From Chloroflexota bacterium (lineage in GTDB: Bacteria > Chloroflexota > Limnocylindria > Limnocylindrales > CSP1-4): 13,004 bases of DNA. The notes beneath the pieces are model-generated. The model made no database searches, had not been told where the DNA came from, and worked only from the letters and a program-made list of their open reading frames with translations. This document shows, in pieces, positions 6,265-12,956 of the stretch (the first letter of the stretch is position 1; each line of letters begins with the position of its first letter). The position numbers and the translations under genes were made by a program. The stretch covers positions 1 to 13,004 of the forward strand of contig JACDBP010000004.1 of assembly GCA_013694835.1 (NCBI GenBank), read 5' to 3'.

Positions 6265-6639
6265 ATGACCACGGACGACCAGACGGCGAAGCTCCAGCAA
6301 CTGGTCCGCGACCTGTCCCCGGAGATCCGGGCGATCCACGACCGCCTCCATCAGTTGCTCCACGAGGTCGTGCCGCAAGCCACCGAGTACGTGGACCTGC
6401 CCGACCGCGTGCTGGCCTTCGGCAGCGGCCTTGCCATGCGCGACCTGTGGTTCGCGCTCATCGCCCACAAGGGATGGGTCAACGTGCAGTTCGCGGACGG
6501 CGCGACCCTGGAGGACCCGGACGGACTCGTCGAGGGGACCGGCAAGCGGATCCGCCATGTCAAGGCGCGCAGCGTGGCGGACGCCGAGCGGCCGGCCCTG
6601 CATGCCCTGATCGAGCAGCAGGTCCGCCTCCGCGAGTAG
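6265..6639 (+). CDS. DUF1801 (YdhG-like) domain protein
   Basis: This 124-residue cytoplasmic protein matches the DUF1801 pattern. It has an N-terminal helix with IRAIHDRLHQLLHEVVPQA, an aromatic/glycine strand region (LAFGSGLAMRDLWFALIAHK, then GWVNVQFADGATLEDPDGLV) and the closing motif GTGKRIRHVKARSVAD. In this fold family (frataxin-like YdhG) an iron-chaperone role has been proposed, but most members are uncharacterised, so no function is claimed. Length is normal. No Shine-Dalgarno is seen, which agrees with the leaderless promoter. It runs convergent with icd, leaving only 6 nt between stop codons. Confidence 0.82.
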   Translation: MTTDDQTAKLQQLVRDLSPEIRAIHDRLHQLLHEVVPQATEYVDLPDRVLAFGSGLAMRDLWFALIAHKGWVNVQFADGATLEDPDGLVEGTGKRIRHVKARSVADAERPALHALIEQQVRLRE

Positions 6640-6645
6640 CGCGGG

Positions 6646-8145
6646 TCAGCTCCCGGCGCCGGCCGGCCGCGTGTAGCCCGGCTCGCCGTTGAAGGTGTGG
6701 AGCTTCGCGACCTGCACCCAGCGGTGCTTCGGCGTGATCTGCTGCAGGAGTTTCGCGAGCGCCTTCTCGACCGTGGCGTCGTCGGTCTTGCCCTCCGAGA
6801 CGAGGAAGCGGCAGCGATACCAGCGGACATCGTCGGCGGCGGCCTCCGCCGGATAGACCGTGATCCCGCGTGACGAGATCAGCGCCAGCTTCAGCGGCTT
6901 CGGCGCGAGCTTCTCGAGCTTCGGCCCCAGCTCCTCGACCGGGAGGTCGGTCTCGATGTACACGTCCACGCCGACGAGCTTCCGGGCCACCGCCGCGTAG
7001 CGCTTCGGGGCGTAGCTCCACCGCGCCGGCGGGTCCGGCAGCGCACCACGGTCGCCGATGCCGCGAGCGACACGGTCGACCTGCTTGGACGGCGCACGAC
7101 CCAGGTTCGCGATCACGGCGTCGGTGTAGCCCGTGGTGGAGGTCGCCTCCTCGACGTCGCTGCCGGCGATGCGGGCCAGGTCCTGGGTGACCGCCTCGCC
7201 CGACTCGAGCGTGACCAGGACCGCGTTCTCGATCTTCGTCGCGGCGTCGTGCTCGCCGAGGTGGCGCAGCATCATCACCGACGAGAGGATCAGTGCGGTC
7301 GGGTTGATGACGTCCTTGCCGGCGTACTTCGGGGCAGAGCCGTGGACCGCCTCGAAGATCGCCACGCCGTCGCCATAATTGCCCGATGCCGCGAACCCGA
7401 GCCCACCGACCAGCCCCGAGGCGACGTCGGACAGGATGTCGCCGTTCATGTTGGTCATGACGGTCACGTCGAACTGGGCCGGCGCCTTGACCATCTGGTG
7501 GCCGGCGTTGTCGACGATCAGGTGGTCGGCCTGGATGTCCGGGTAATCGGTCGCGAGCTCCTCGAAGACCCGCTTGAACATCCCCTCCGTCATCTTGAGG
7601 ATGTTCGCCTTGGTGCAGCAGGTCACCCTCCGCCGACCCTCGCGGCGCGCGAGCTCGAACGCGTAACGGATGACCTTCTCCGAGCCCTTGCGCGATATCG
7701 GCTTGAGCGCCATCGCGACGTCCGGGGTCTGGAGGTACTCGATGCCGGCATAAAGGTCCTCGACGTTCTCGCGGACGACCACGAAGTCGATCCCCTCGCC
7801 CGAGTAGCGCGTCGGCACGCCCGGCAGCTCGCGCACGGGTCGGACGTTCGCGTACGTCTCGAACAGCTTTCGAAGCGTGACGTTGGCGCTCTTCTCACCG
7901 AAGCCGACGGGGGTCTCCAGTGGGCCCTTGAGCACGACGCGGGTACGCTCGATGGAGGCGATCGTCTCGGAGGGCACCCCTGACGGATCGCCCTTGCGGA
8001 AGACCTCCGCGCCCGCCTCGGCTTCCTCCCACTCGATGGCGACGCCGGCTGCCTCGATGATCCGTCGGGCGGCGTTGACGACCTCGGGGCCGACGCCGTC
8101 GCCGGCGATCAGGGTGACGCGGATGCGCTCGGCGGGTGCGGGCAT
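6646..8145 (-). CDS. icd: NADP-type isocitrate dehydrogenase, Thermus-like long form
   Basis: The 499-residue enzyme converts isocitrate to 2-oxoglutarate and CO2 in the TCA cycle. Substrate residues are all present: Ser86, Asn88, Arg92 and Arg102 in KSANVTLRKLFETYANVR, Arg125 and Tyr132 in RENVEDLY, Lys179 in TKAN, and metal-binding Asp212, Asp236 and Asp240; the last two lie in the family signature NGDILSDVASGLVGGLG. The cofactor site reads HGSAPKYAG, and Lys273-Tyr274 match the NADP-specific enzymes rather than NAD types. About 150 residues beyond the core (about 345-499) give an extra C-terminal domain, as in the roughly 496-residue Thermus thermophilus enzyme. The ATG at 8145 has a strong AGGAG 6 nt upstream (GCAGGAGCCGTCC). 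It is a single gene, convergent with DUF1801 and divergent from the DUF72 remnant. Confidence 0.95.
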   Translation of the reverse strand: MPAPAERIRVTLIAGDGVGPEVVNAARRIIEAAGVAIEWEEAEAGAEVFRKGDPSGVPSETIASIERTRVVLKGPLETPVGFGEKSANVTLRKLFETYANVRPVRELPGVPTRYSGEGIDFVVVRENVEDLYAGIEYLQTPDVAMALKPISRKGSEKVIRYAFELARREGRRRVTCCTKANILKMTEGMFKRVFEELATDYPDIQADHLIVDNAGHQMVKAPAQFDVTVMTNMNGDILSDVASGLVGGLGFAASGNYGDGVAIFEAVHGSAPKYAGKDVINPTALILSSVMMLRHLGEHDAATKIENAVLVTLESGEAVTQDLARIAGSDVEEATSTTGYTDAVIANLGRAPSKQVDRVARGIGDRGALPDPPARWSYAPKRYAAVARKLVGVDVYIETDLPVEELGPKLEKLAPKPLKLALISSRGITVYPAEAAADDVRWYRCRFLVSEGKTDDATVEKALAKLLQQITPKHRWVQVAKLHTFNGEPGYTRPAGAGS

Positions 8146-8246
8146 GGACGGCTCCTGCTGCGGCTGGGCGACCCGCGGTGGGGCGGCGCAAGCGTATCCA
8201 AACCGTCATCTTTCGGAGTCCGTCGCACGCGGCGGGCCGCAGGCGG

Positions 8247-8420
8247 ATGACCGACCATCCGGCGATGGCGGTGCAGATCGGGACGTCAGGCTGGATGTAC
8301 CGCCATTGGCGGCAGACGTTCTACCCCCTCGGAGTCCCGCAGAAGCGGTGGCTTGAGTTCTATGCCCAGCGGTTCGCGACGGTCGAATCCAACAACGCGT
8401 TCTACATGTTGCTCAAGGGC
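8247..8420 (+). pseudogene. DUF72-family protein, N-terminal fragment only
   Basis: From ATG at 8247 the frame reads VQIGTSGWMYRHWRQTFYP, then RWLEFYAQRFATVESNNAFY. This is the characteristic start of DUF72 proteins (normally about 240-300 residues, TIM-barrel-like, function unsettled). Recognisable homology stops at NNAFY (codon ending at 8405), after about 53 residues. Beyond it the same frame stays open to 8633 but reads the antisense of the opposite-strand nucleotidyltransferase gene, so that part has no DUF72 content. Some four-fifths of the gene is missing. An ATG at 8265 and a GTG at 8271 are alternative starts. Confidence 0.82.
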
Positions 8421-8756
8421 GTAGCGATCGTGCTCGCCGTCGGCGATGGTGACGGCGATGCCTGTCGGCAGCACGTGACCATCCAGCTCGAACGTCGCGA
8501 ACTCGGCCGTCCACATCTCGCGGGAGACCGGCCGGTACAGCCTGCCCAGTGTTCGGACCGACGGCTCGAAGTCCGCGGGCGGGACCCGCAGCAGCAGGTC
8601 AACGTCACCGCGTGTGAGCGCTTCCGGCAATGACGAGCCGCCGGTGAGGCTCAGCTCCCCCCAAGGCAGCAACGCCATGAGATGGGCACGTTCCGCCTCG
8701 AGGATCGCGAGCGCGCGCTCGTGCACCTCGCGGGCGGGGCGGAAGTCGAGCGCCAC
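8286..8756 (-). pseudogene. Nucleotidyltransferase-like protein, 3'-truncated and fused to antisense of DUF72 fragment
   Basis: The frame starts at GTG 8756, 2 nt after the DUF3307 stop, so it is the last gene of the SatD operon. Residues 1-111 look like an intact nucleotidyltransferase-fold protein: LTGGSSLP (37-44), then GDVDLLLRVP (50-59) with the paired acidic residues after the GSS motif, WTAEFATFELDG, and LPTGIAV...GEHDRY (97-112). Homology ends there, at about base 8421. The remaining 45 codons, to the TGA at 8286, are the reverse complement of the DUF72 fragment. Relatives I recall continue for some 50-70 further residues after the EHD motif. The product may still be made as a 156-residue chimera, with activity doubtful. 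Confidence 0.75.
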
Positions 8757-8758
8757 GC

Positions 8759-9673
8759 TCAGCGGCGCAGGATGGGGCCCAGCACCGCCACGGCGATCAG
8801 ACCGCTGATGAGGGCGACCGCGACGCTGGCGAGGGTGCCGAGAAGGTAGTACTCGGCGAACCGTCGATCGTCCAGCTGCTTGAAGCGGGCGAGCGTCTTG
8901 GCGGCGATGACAAGGCCGATCGCCGCCGCCTGGCCGGCAAGCACCAGCGCCACCACCACCAGCCTCTCAAGGATGCCGATCGTCGCGCCGAGCTTCGCAG
9001 GCGACGCCATCCCCTCTCGGGCCAAGCGTTGATCCTCCGTGGTCGGGTCGTGGTCCGCGCCGCCGACGACCGCCTCCTGCGGCTCGACGAGCGTCGCGAC
9101 GAACAGTGCGCCGGCACGGACGTTGACGATCAGCAGGTCAACGACCACCAGCGCGGTCAGCACGAGCTGGTGAAAGGTCGCTTCGTCCAGGGAGCCCACC
9201 AGCCGGCGCGTGACCCCCTCGCCCCAGTCCATCGGGCTCGCGCCGGAAAGGAGAACCAGCCAGGCGACGAACAGCACGACCATGTGCGCCAGCTGATCGG
9301 CGATGAAGAGCGCGCCGGGGATCGGCGTCCATGCCGCACCCAGCGTGGCAACGGGCGCGTCCGGCGCGTCGGCGTTGCGTGCCGCGCGCAGCGCAGCGGC
9401 CTCAGCCCGTCGGGAAAGGACGATCTTCGTACGATCGATCAGAAGGTGGCTGAGCACGGTCACGGCGAGGAACAGGACGCCCGGCAACCCGAACACCGCC
9501 ACGACCGGCACGAGGGTGGCTCCTACGACCGCAACGTGTGCCATCAGGGCTGACCACGCCTTCGGACCGCCGCCGAACTTGTCGACGGCCATGCGCTCCG
9601 TCTGGAGCACGAAGTCGGCAGTGAGGTGGGCCAGCACGAGCCAGGCGATGACGAGGGACGGATCGGCGGTCAT
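8759..9673 (-). CDS. DUF3307 family integral membrane protein
   Basis: The 304-residue protein has about six or seven hydrophobic segments. The N-terminal module carries the DUF3307 hallmark HLTADFVLQTERM (16-28), a helix pair, and then LLIDRTKIVLS (about 97-107), whose Asp/Lys pattern typifies the family. Segments at about 140-165, 185-215, 235-260 and 275-302 form the C-terminal half. Function is unknown. DUF3307 genes commonly sit next to satD, and here the ATG overlaps the SatD stop by four bases (ATGA), so the two are almost certainly translationally coupled. Co-dependence of a membrane DUF3307 protein and a soluble SatD regulator is inference from this recurrent pairing. Confidence 0.88.
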   Translation of the reverse strand: MTADPSLVIAWLVLAHLTADFVLQTERMAVDKFGGGPKAWSALMAHVAVVGATLVPVVAVFGLPGVLFLAVTVLSHLLIDRTKIVLSRRAEAAALRAARNADAPDAPVATLGAAWTPIPGALFIADQLAHMVVLFVAWLVLLSGASPMDWGEGVTRRLVGSLDEATFHQLVLTALVVVDLLIVNVRAGALFVATLVEPQEAVVGGADHDPTTEDQRLAREGMASPAKLGATIGILERLVVVALVLAGQAAAIGLVIAAKTLARFKQLDDRRFAEYYLLGTLASVAVALISGLIAVAVLGPILRR

Positions 9674-10389
9674 GAGGCCACGGTATCCGGAAGGCGTGCC
9701 ACCTGTGCGCCCTCGGCGATCAGGGTGCGGACGACGTGCGTGAGCCGGGTGATGGATCGCAGACCGGCCCGCTGGTAGCTGACCGAGATCGTCGCGCGCG
9801 CGACGCCGAGCGCGTCGGCGACCTCTGCCTGATTGGATCCCTCCACCAGCATCAGCCGGGCGACCGTCCGCTGGCGCTTCGTGAGCCGCCCGAGCAGCTC
9901 AGCGAGCACTGGGGCGGTCCCCTCGAGCAGCTCGTCCAAGCGCGAGTCGGTGGTCCGGACCAGCAGGCCGTCGCGGCGGTGGCGGGCTAGGCCGATCGTT
10001 TCTCGGGCGAGGATGAAGGCGGGACCCGTGCGACGTGTCGCTGGCCCCACCCCAGGCTCCACCGTTCCGGCGACGACGACCCAGCGCATCGGCGGCGCGT
10101 CGTCCGCGAGCGTCGCGATCAGGACCGCAGCGATCGGGTCCGCACCGGGGCTGAGGAGGCCCTGGATCTCGTCGCCCTGCGTGAAATCGAAGCGCGCGAG
10201 CCGCCCGGCCCCGTAATGCTCGTCCAACAGGTCGCTGAGCGACGCCAACCACGACGCGGCACCACCCACGTAGCGCCGCGAACCGACGACATCGCCGAAC
10301 AGGACCACCGCTGGTGTGCTGTCGACGGTGCCGGCAGGGATGTCGGCAGCGCGTCCATGGCGGGTGCTTCGAGTCACGATGGCGGTCAC
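9670..10389 (-). CDS. SatD-family protein with C-terminal helix-turn-helix
   Basis: The 239-residue protein has two parts. Residues 26-160 match SatD: VVLFGDVVGSRR (28-39) and FDFTQGDEIQGLL (67-79), followed by RWVVVAGTVEPG. The GD-x-x-GSR and F-x-QGDE signatures recall nucleotide-binding folds, but no reaction is established. Residues 170-215 form a DNA-binding helix-turn-helix: LTKRQRTVARLMLVEG, then NQAEVADALGVARATISVSYQRAG, close to sigma-region-4/LuxR-type helices. The GTG at 10389 is preferred because TAGCCT lies exactly 7 nt upstream with a TTGACG at 17-nt spacing. A GTG at 10377 with GGGGGTGA in front, or a TTG at 10425, are alternatives. It heads a three-gene operon. Its HTH makes it the obvious candidate to bind the inverted repeats over its own promoter. 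Confidence 0.88.
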   Translation of the reverse strand: MTAIVTRSTRHGRAADIPAGTVDSTPAVVLFGDVVGSRRYVGGAASWLASLSDLLDEHYGAGRLARFDFTQGDEIQGLLSPGADPIAAVLIATLADDAPPMRWVVVAGTVEPGVGPATRRTGPAFILARETIGLARHRRDGLLVRTTDSRLDELLEGTAPVLAELLGRLTKRQRTVARLMLVEGSNQAEVADALGVARATISVSYQRAGLRSITRLTHVVRTLIAEGAQVARLPDTVAS

Positions 10390-10396
10390 CCCCAGA

Positions 10397-10425
10397 AGGC
10401 TACTGCTTCTCGAAGTAGCCGTCAA
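10397..10425 (-). promoter_or_regulatory. Promoter of the SatD operon: TTGACG-N17-TAGCCT
   Basis: On the minus strand TTGACG (10425-10420) is separated by exactly 17 nt from TAGCCT (10402-10397), then 7 nt to the GTG at 10389. TTGACG matches the -35 consensus at five of six positions. It is the best-formed promoter in the window and gives a leaderless or nearly leaderless mRNA. Confidence 0.75.
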
Positions 10426-10462
10426 CGGCTATTCATGAAGAAGTTAGCTGTTGGGAGCTAAC
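10398..10462. promoter_or_regulatory. Operator array: three perfect inverted repeats over the SatD promoter
   Basis: Repeat A is GGCTACT-N9-AGTAGCC (10398-10404 / 10414-10420), covering the -10 edge and spacer. Repeat B is TAGCCGT-CA-ACGGCTA (10416-10422 / 10425-10431), with the -35 TTGACG at its centre on the minus strand. Repeat C is GTTAGCT-N6-AGCTAAC (10443-10449 / 10456-10462), upstream of the -35. All arms are perfect 7-mers built around TAGCC/GGCTA or TAGCT/AGCTA. A and B share the TAGCC at 10416-10420. Binding at B or A would block polymerase, so autorepression is the likely mode; C could support cooperative binding. Confidence 0.75.
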
Positions 10463-10532
10463 CGATGCGTCCCGCGTGCGTGGCCGGACCATGTCTCGCG
10501 CCGTCAGTCCTTCGCAGGGCCGAACTCGCTGG

Positions 10533-11747
10533 TCAGCCGGGCGAGCCGGCCTCGTAGCCTGGCGCTGGAGGTTGCGGGCACCGGAGTGGCCGGTCATCGC
10601 GATAGCCGAGCAGGTAGTCAGCCTGGATCAGCGTGTGGAGCTGGCTGGTGCCCTCGTAGATGACTGCCGCCTTGGAGTTCCGCAGGTAGCGCTCGACCGG
10701 GTACTCGTTCGAGTAGCCATAGGCACCGTGGATCTGGACGGCGTCCAGCGCGCTCTGGACGGCATGATCGGTCGCGAACCACTTGGCGAGGCTCGTCTCG
10801 CGGGTATTGCGCAGGCCGCGATTCTTGCGCCATGCGGCCTGCCAGCACAGGAGGCGACCCGCCTCGATGCCCTGGCCCATCTTCGCGAGCATCTGCTTCA
10901 CGAGCTGATGCTGACCGATCTCCTGGCCGAAGGTGCGCCGTTCATGGGCGTACTTGAGACTTGCATCCAGGCACGCTTGTGCCAACCCGACGGCGCCGGT
11001 GGCGACGGTGTAGCGGCCCTGATCGATCGCGCTCATCGCGATCGTGAAACCCTCGCCCTCCTCGCCGAGGCGATTGGCGGCCGGGACGCGCACGTCCTGC
11101 AGCGCGAGCTCACCGGTGTTGCCGGCATTGATGCCCAGCTTGCCCTCGATGGTTCCCGTCGTGAATCCTGGCATGCCGCGCTCGAGGATGAATGCGGTGA
11201 TGCCTTTGTGGCGCTTCGCACGGTCGACGGTCGCGAAGACCAGGAAGTGATCGGCAAGGTCGGCAAGGCTGATCCAGATCTTGGCGCCGTTCAACACGTA
11301 GTCGGACCCATCGCGGCGCGCGGTCGTGGTGAGGCTCCCCGCGTCGGTGCCGACGCCGGGCTCCGTGAGCGCGAACGTGGCGAGCTTCTGGCCTTTGGCC
11401 TGGGGGACCAGGAAACGCTGTTTCTGGTCCTCCGTGCCCCACTGGTAGAGCGTCAGGGAGTTCAGACCGACGTGGACACTCATCACCACGCGGAACGAGG
11501 TGTCGGCGCGCTCCAACTCCTCGCACACGATGCCGAGGCTGATGTAGTCGAGGCCGGATCCGCCGTACCGCTCCGGGATCGGGGCTCCGAGGAAGCCCAG
11601 CTCGGCCATCTTCGCAAACACCTCGGGATGGACCTCGTGGCGCGCATCCCACTCGCGGATGTGCGGAGCGATCTCCTGTCCGGCGAAGTCCCGCACCGCT
11701 CGCCGGACAAGCCGGTTCTCCGGCGTCAGCTCGAGGTCGATGGGCAC
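10533..11747 (-). CDS. Acyl-CoA dehydrogenase family flavoprotein
   Basis: The 404-residue FAD enzyme oxidises an acyl-CoA to the 2,3-enoyl-CoA and passes electrons to an electron-transfer flavoprotein. The three-domain layout is complete: N-terminal helices (LTPENRLVRRAVRDFAGQEI, YGGSGLDYISLGIVCEELER), the beta domain with the FAD/substrate signature ALTEPGVGTDAGS (127-139) and WIS (158-160), and the C-terminal helices with RRTFGQ (270-275), QIHGAYGYSNEYPVERYLRN (338-357) and IYEGT (363-367). Glu365 in that last motif is the expected catalytic base. The general pattern resembles glutaryl- and butyryl-CoA dehydrogenases, but I cannot fix the substrate. The GTG at 11747 is preceded by TGAGGAAG. 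The last 20 residues form a Pro-rich tail. It lies 23 nt behind the DoxX gene, probably the same transcript. Confidence 0.92.
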   Translation of the reverse strand: MPIDLELTPENRLVRRAVRDFAGQEIAPHIREWDARHEVHPEVFAKMAELGFLGAPIPERYGGSGLDYISLGIVCEELERADTSFRVVMSVHVGLNSLTLYQWGTEDQKQRFLVPQAKGQKLATFALTEPGVGTDAGSLTTTARRDGSDYVLNGAKIWISLADLADHFLVFATVDRAKRHKGITAFILERGMPGFTTGTIEGKLGINAGNTGELALQDVRVPAANRLGEEGEGFTIAMSAIDQGRYTVATGAVGLAQACLDASLKYAHERRTFGQEIGQHQLVKQMLAKMGQGIEAGRLLCWQAAWRKNRGLRNTRETSLAKWFATDHAVQSALDAVQIHGAYGYSNEYPVERYLRNSKAAVIYEGTSQLHTLIQADYLLGYRDDRPLRCPQPPAPGYEAGSPG

Positions 11748-11770
11748 GCTCGGCTTCCTCAGCGGTCGGG

Positions 11771-12298
11771 CTAGCTGCCCGCCTCGCCGACCGGTCCGCG
11801 CTGCTCGGCAGCCGCCGAGGCCGCTGCCTGTGGGTCGGCCACGAGCGTACCGCCACGAACGGTCGCGCCGATGGCGATGCCGGCTCCGACCAACACCAGG
11901 TTCTTGACGATGTACTGGCCCTCGAGCGTGGGTGAGAACGGGAAGAGGATCCACGTTTCGGCAGGGAACAGCAGCAGTGGCGTGAACGTGCCGAGCATCT
12001 GGAGGAACAGCAGCGCCAGCGTGGCCCGCATGGCCCGTCCGGTGATGAGCCCCAGCCCGATGAGGCACTCCACGGCGGCGAGCACCGGCACGGCCGTGGC
12101 GGCCGGCACGAGGCCACCACTGAGGGTCTCGATCGTCCGTCCCGCCAGGTCGCTCGCCGGCGAGAGGCCGGGGAAGAACTTCAGGACGCCGAACCAGAAG
12201 AAGACGACGCCGACGGCCAGCCGCAGCAGGGTGATGCCGTGCCTGGCCATCCAGGCAGTGATGCCACGGTCGACGCGATCGAGCGGACGCGGAAGCAC
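11771..12298 (-). CDS. DoxX-family integral membrane protein
   Basis: The 175-residue protein shows the DoxX arrangement of four hydrophobic helices: about 21-42 (LLRLAVGVVFFWFGVLKFFPG), 65-86 (ending in the conserved VECLIGLGLITG), 91-111 (LALLFLQMLGTFTPLLLFP) and 127-147 (YIVKNLVLVGAGIAIG). The FWFG-x-LKFFPG and YIVKNLVL motifs are diagnostic. DoxX proteins are linked to redox homeostasis and quinone-side electron transfer, but the reaction for this one is unknown. The Ala/Gln-rich C-terminal tail looks disordered. The GTG at 12298 retains the N-terminal amphipathic helix (LDRVDRGITAWMARHG) seen in relatives and has GATACT 6 nt upstream; the ATG at 12250 is an alternative. It is followed closely by the acyl-CoA dehydrogenase. 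Confidence 0.87.
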   Translation of the reverse strand: MLPRPLDRVDRGITAWMARHGITLLRLAVGVVFFWFGVLKFFPGLSPASDLAGRTIETLSGGLVPAATAVPVLAAVECLIGLGLITGRAMRATLALLFLQMLGTFTPLLLFPAETWILFPFSPTLEGQYIVKNLVLVGAGIAIGATVRGGTLVADPQAAASAAAEQRGPVGEAGS

Positions 12299-12304
12299 GC
12301 AGCC

Positions 12305-12310
12305 AGTATC
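12305..12310 (-). promoter_or_regulatory. Possible -10 (GATACT) before the DoxX gene
   Basis: On the minus strand GATACT, one base from TATACT, is followed by 6 nt and the GTG at 12298. It could give doxX and the dehydrogenase a promoter separate from the HTH gene. No -35 is clear. Confidence 0.3.
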
Positions 12311-12369
12311 GGGCCGATGGCCGGTCCGTGCGTTCGACGCCAGCAGGAGATGAAGGGAGCGCCGGGAGA

Positions 12370-12561
12370 TCAGTGGTTCCTGGCGAGGAAGTCCATGACA
12401 TCTTCGGGGCGGAACCGCCGATCGCCCCGCTTGGAGACGCGGTAGAAGCGCAGCTCGCCCCGATCGCCCAGGCGTTTCACGGTGTTGACGTGCAGGTGTA
12501 GAAGGTCCGCGACCTCGCTGGCTGTCAGCATCCGTGCCAGCTCGGTCATTGTCGACGCCAT
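12370..12561 (-). CDS. Small helix-turn-helix (HTH_17, MerR/excisionase-like) DNA-binding protein
   Basis: The 63-residue protein is a single winged-helix domain of the HTH_17 type: LTASEVADLLHLHVNTVKRL (12-31), then a wing with GELRFYRVSKRGDRRF (35-50) and the closing helix RPEDVMDFLARN. Such proteins are often called excisionases, yet most chromosomal copies are small transcription regulators; there is no integrase nearby to support an excision role. The ATG at 12561 follows AGGGAG at suitable distance. It lies 71 nt upstream of the DoxX gene in the same direction, so it may regulate or be co-transcribed with doxX and the acyl-CoA dehydrogenase. An inverted repeat lies in its 5' region. Confidence 0.85.
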   Translation of the reverse strand: MASTMTELARMLTASEVADLLHLHVNTVKRLGDRGELRFYRVSKRGDRRFRPEDVMDFLARNH

Positions 12562-12581
12562 CGGTACTCCCTGTATCGTTC

Positions 12582-12599
12582 GGGTGCGGGACTGCACCC
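12582..12599. promoter_or_regulatory. Inverted repeat GGGTGC-N6-GCACCC upstream of the HTH gene
   Basis: GGGTGC (12582-12587) and GCACCC (12594-12599) are perfect arms around GGGACT, beginning 21 nt upstream of the ATG at 12561. It could be an operator for the HTH protein or a leader hairpin. Confidence 0.4.
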
Positions 12600-12865
12600 C
12601 GCGCATCGGCACGCGGTGACAGATGGAAGTGCTGATCAGGTGGCCGGTACGGTGTCGTCCGGTGCGGTCGATCGACTGCATGCTGCCCTCCGAGGTCCAC
12701 CCCCGGAAGCCGTACTTTCGTCCGCGTACCGGCGTACGCACCGGTGGTGCGGCCCGGCAACGGTGGAGCGTGGAGCGGCCGCTAGCGACCTGCTCCGCGC
12801 GCTGCGCGGCTACGACTGGGACTCCGACGCCCCTTGAAGACGACGCCTCGCGATCACGTGCTCGG
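12600..12865. other. Gene-poor stretch between the HTH gene and tRNA-Arg, with a short palindrome
   Basis: I see no convincing gene here: the open frames show no motifs, and one runs into the tRNA antisense. The only structure is a palindrome GCGTAC-CGGC-GTACGC at 12724-12739, followed by ACCGGTGGTGC, within otherwise GC-rich DNA. No T-rich terminator for the tRNA is apparent. Confidence 0.4.
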
Positions 12866-12941
12866 TGGCGTCCCCGGCAGGGCTCGAACCTGCGACCTTC
12901 CGCTTAGAAGGCGGTTGCTCTATCCACTGAGCCACGGGGAC
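12866..12941 (-). tRNA. tRNA-Arg, anticodon TCT, with encoded CCA
   Basis: On the minus strand the RNA begins GTCCCCG at 12941 and pairs with CGGGGAC, followed by discriminator G and a genomic CCA (12868-12866). The D arm reads GCTC-AGTGGAT-AGAGC. The anticodon arm is ACCGC-CTTCTAA-GCGGA, with TCT as anticodon (reads AGA, Arg). The T arm is GCAGG-TTCGAGC-CCTGC. All stems pair well except the outermost anticodon-stem position (A-A). It decodes a codon expected to be rare at this base composition. Confidence 0.96.
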
Positions 12942-12950
12942 TCAGCCGAC

Positions 12951-12956
12951 ATCGTA
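12951..12956 (-). promoter_or_regulatory. Possible -10 box TACGAT of the tRNA-Arg gene
   Basis: TACGAT on the minus strand ends 9 nt before the mature tRNA 5' end. There is no good -35 at 17 nt. It would give a short 5' leader removed by RNase P. Confidence 0.4.

Noticed and set aside
11748..12401. An acyl-CoA dehydrogenase with a 218-residue N-terminal extension
   Set aside because: The extension is an Arg-rich out-of-frame reading of the DoxX gene. The GTG at 11747 has a ribosome binding site and fits family length.
12623..12907. A plus-strand ORF ending in RWRPRQGSNLRPSA
   Set aside because: This ending is the familiar false translation of the antisense of a tRNA gene; nothing else in it looks coding.
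12370..12941. Excisionase-like gene close to a tRNA gene, suggesting an integrated element with an attachment site
   Set aside because: No integrase, no phage or conjugation genes, and I see no second copy of the tRNA 3' end in the window. The intervening genes are metabolic.
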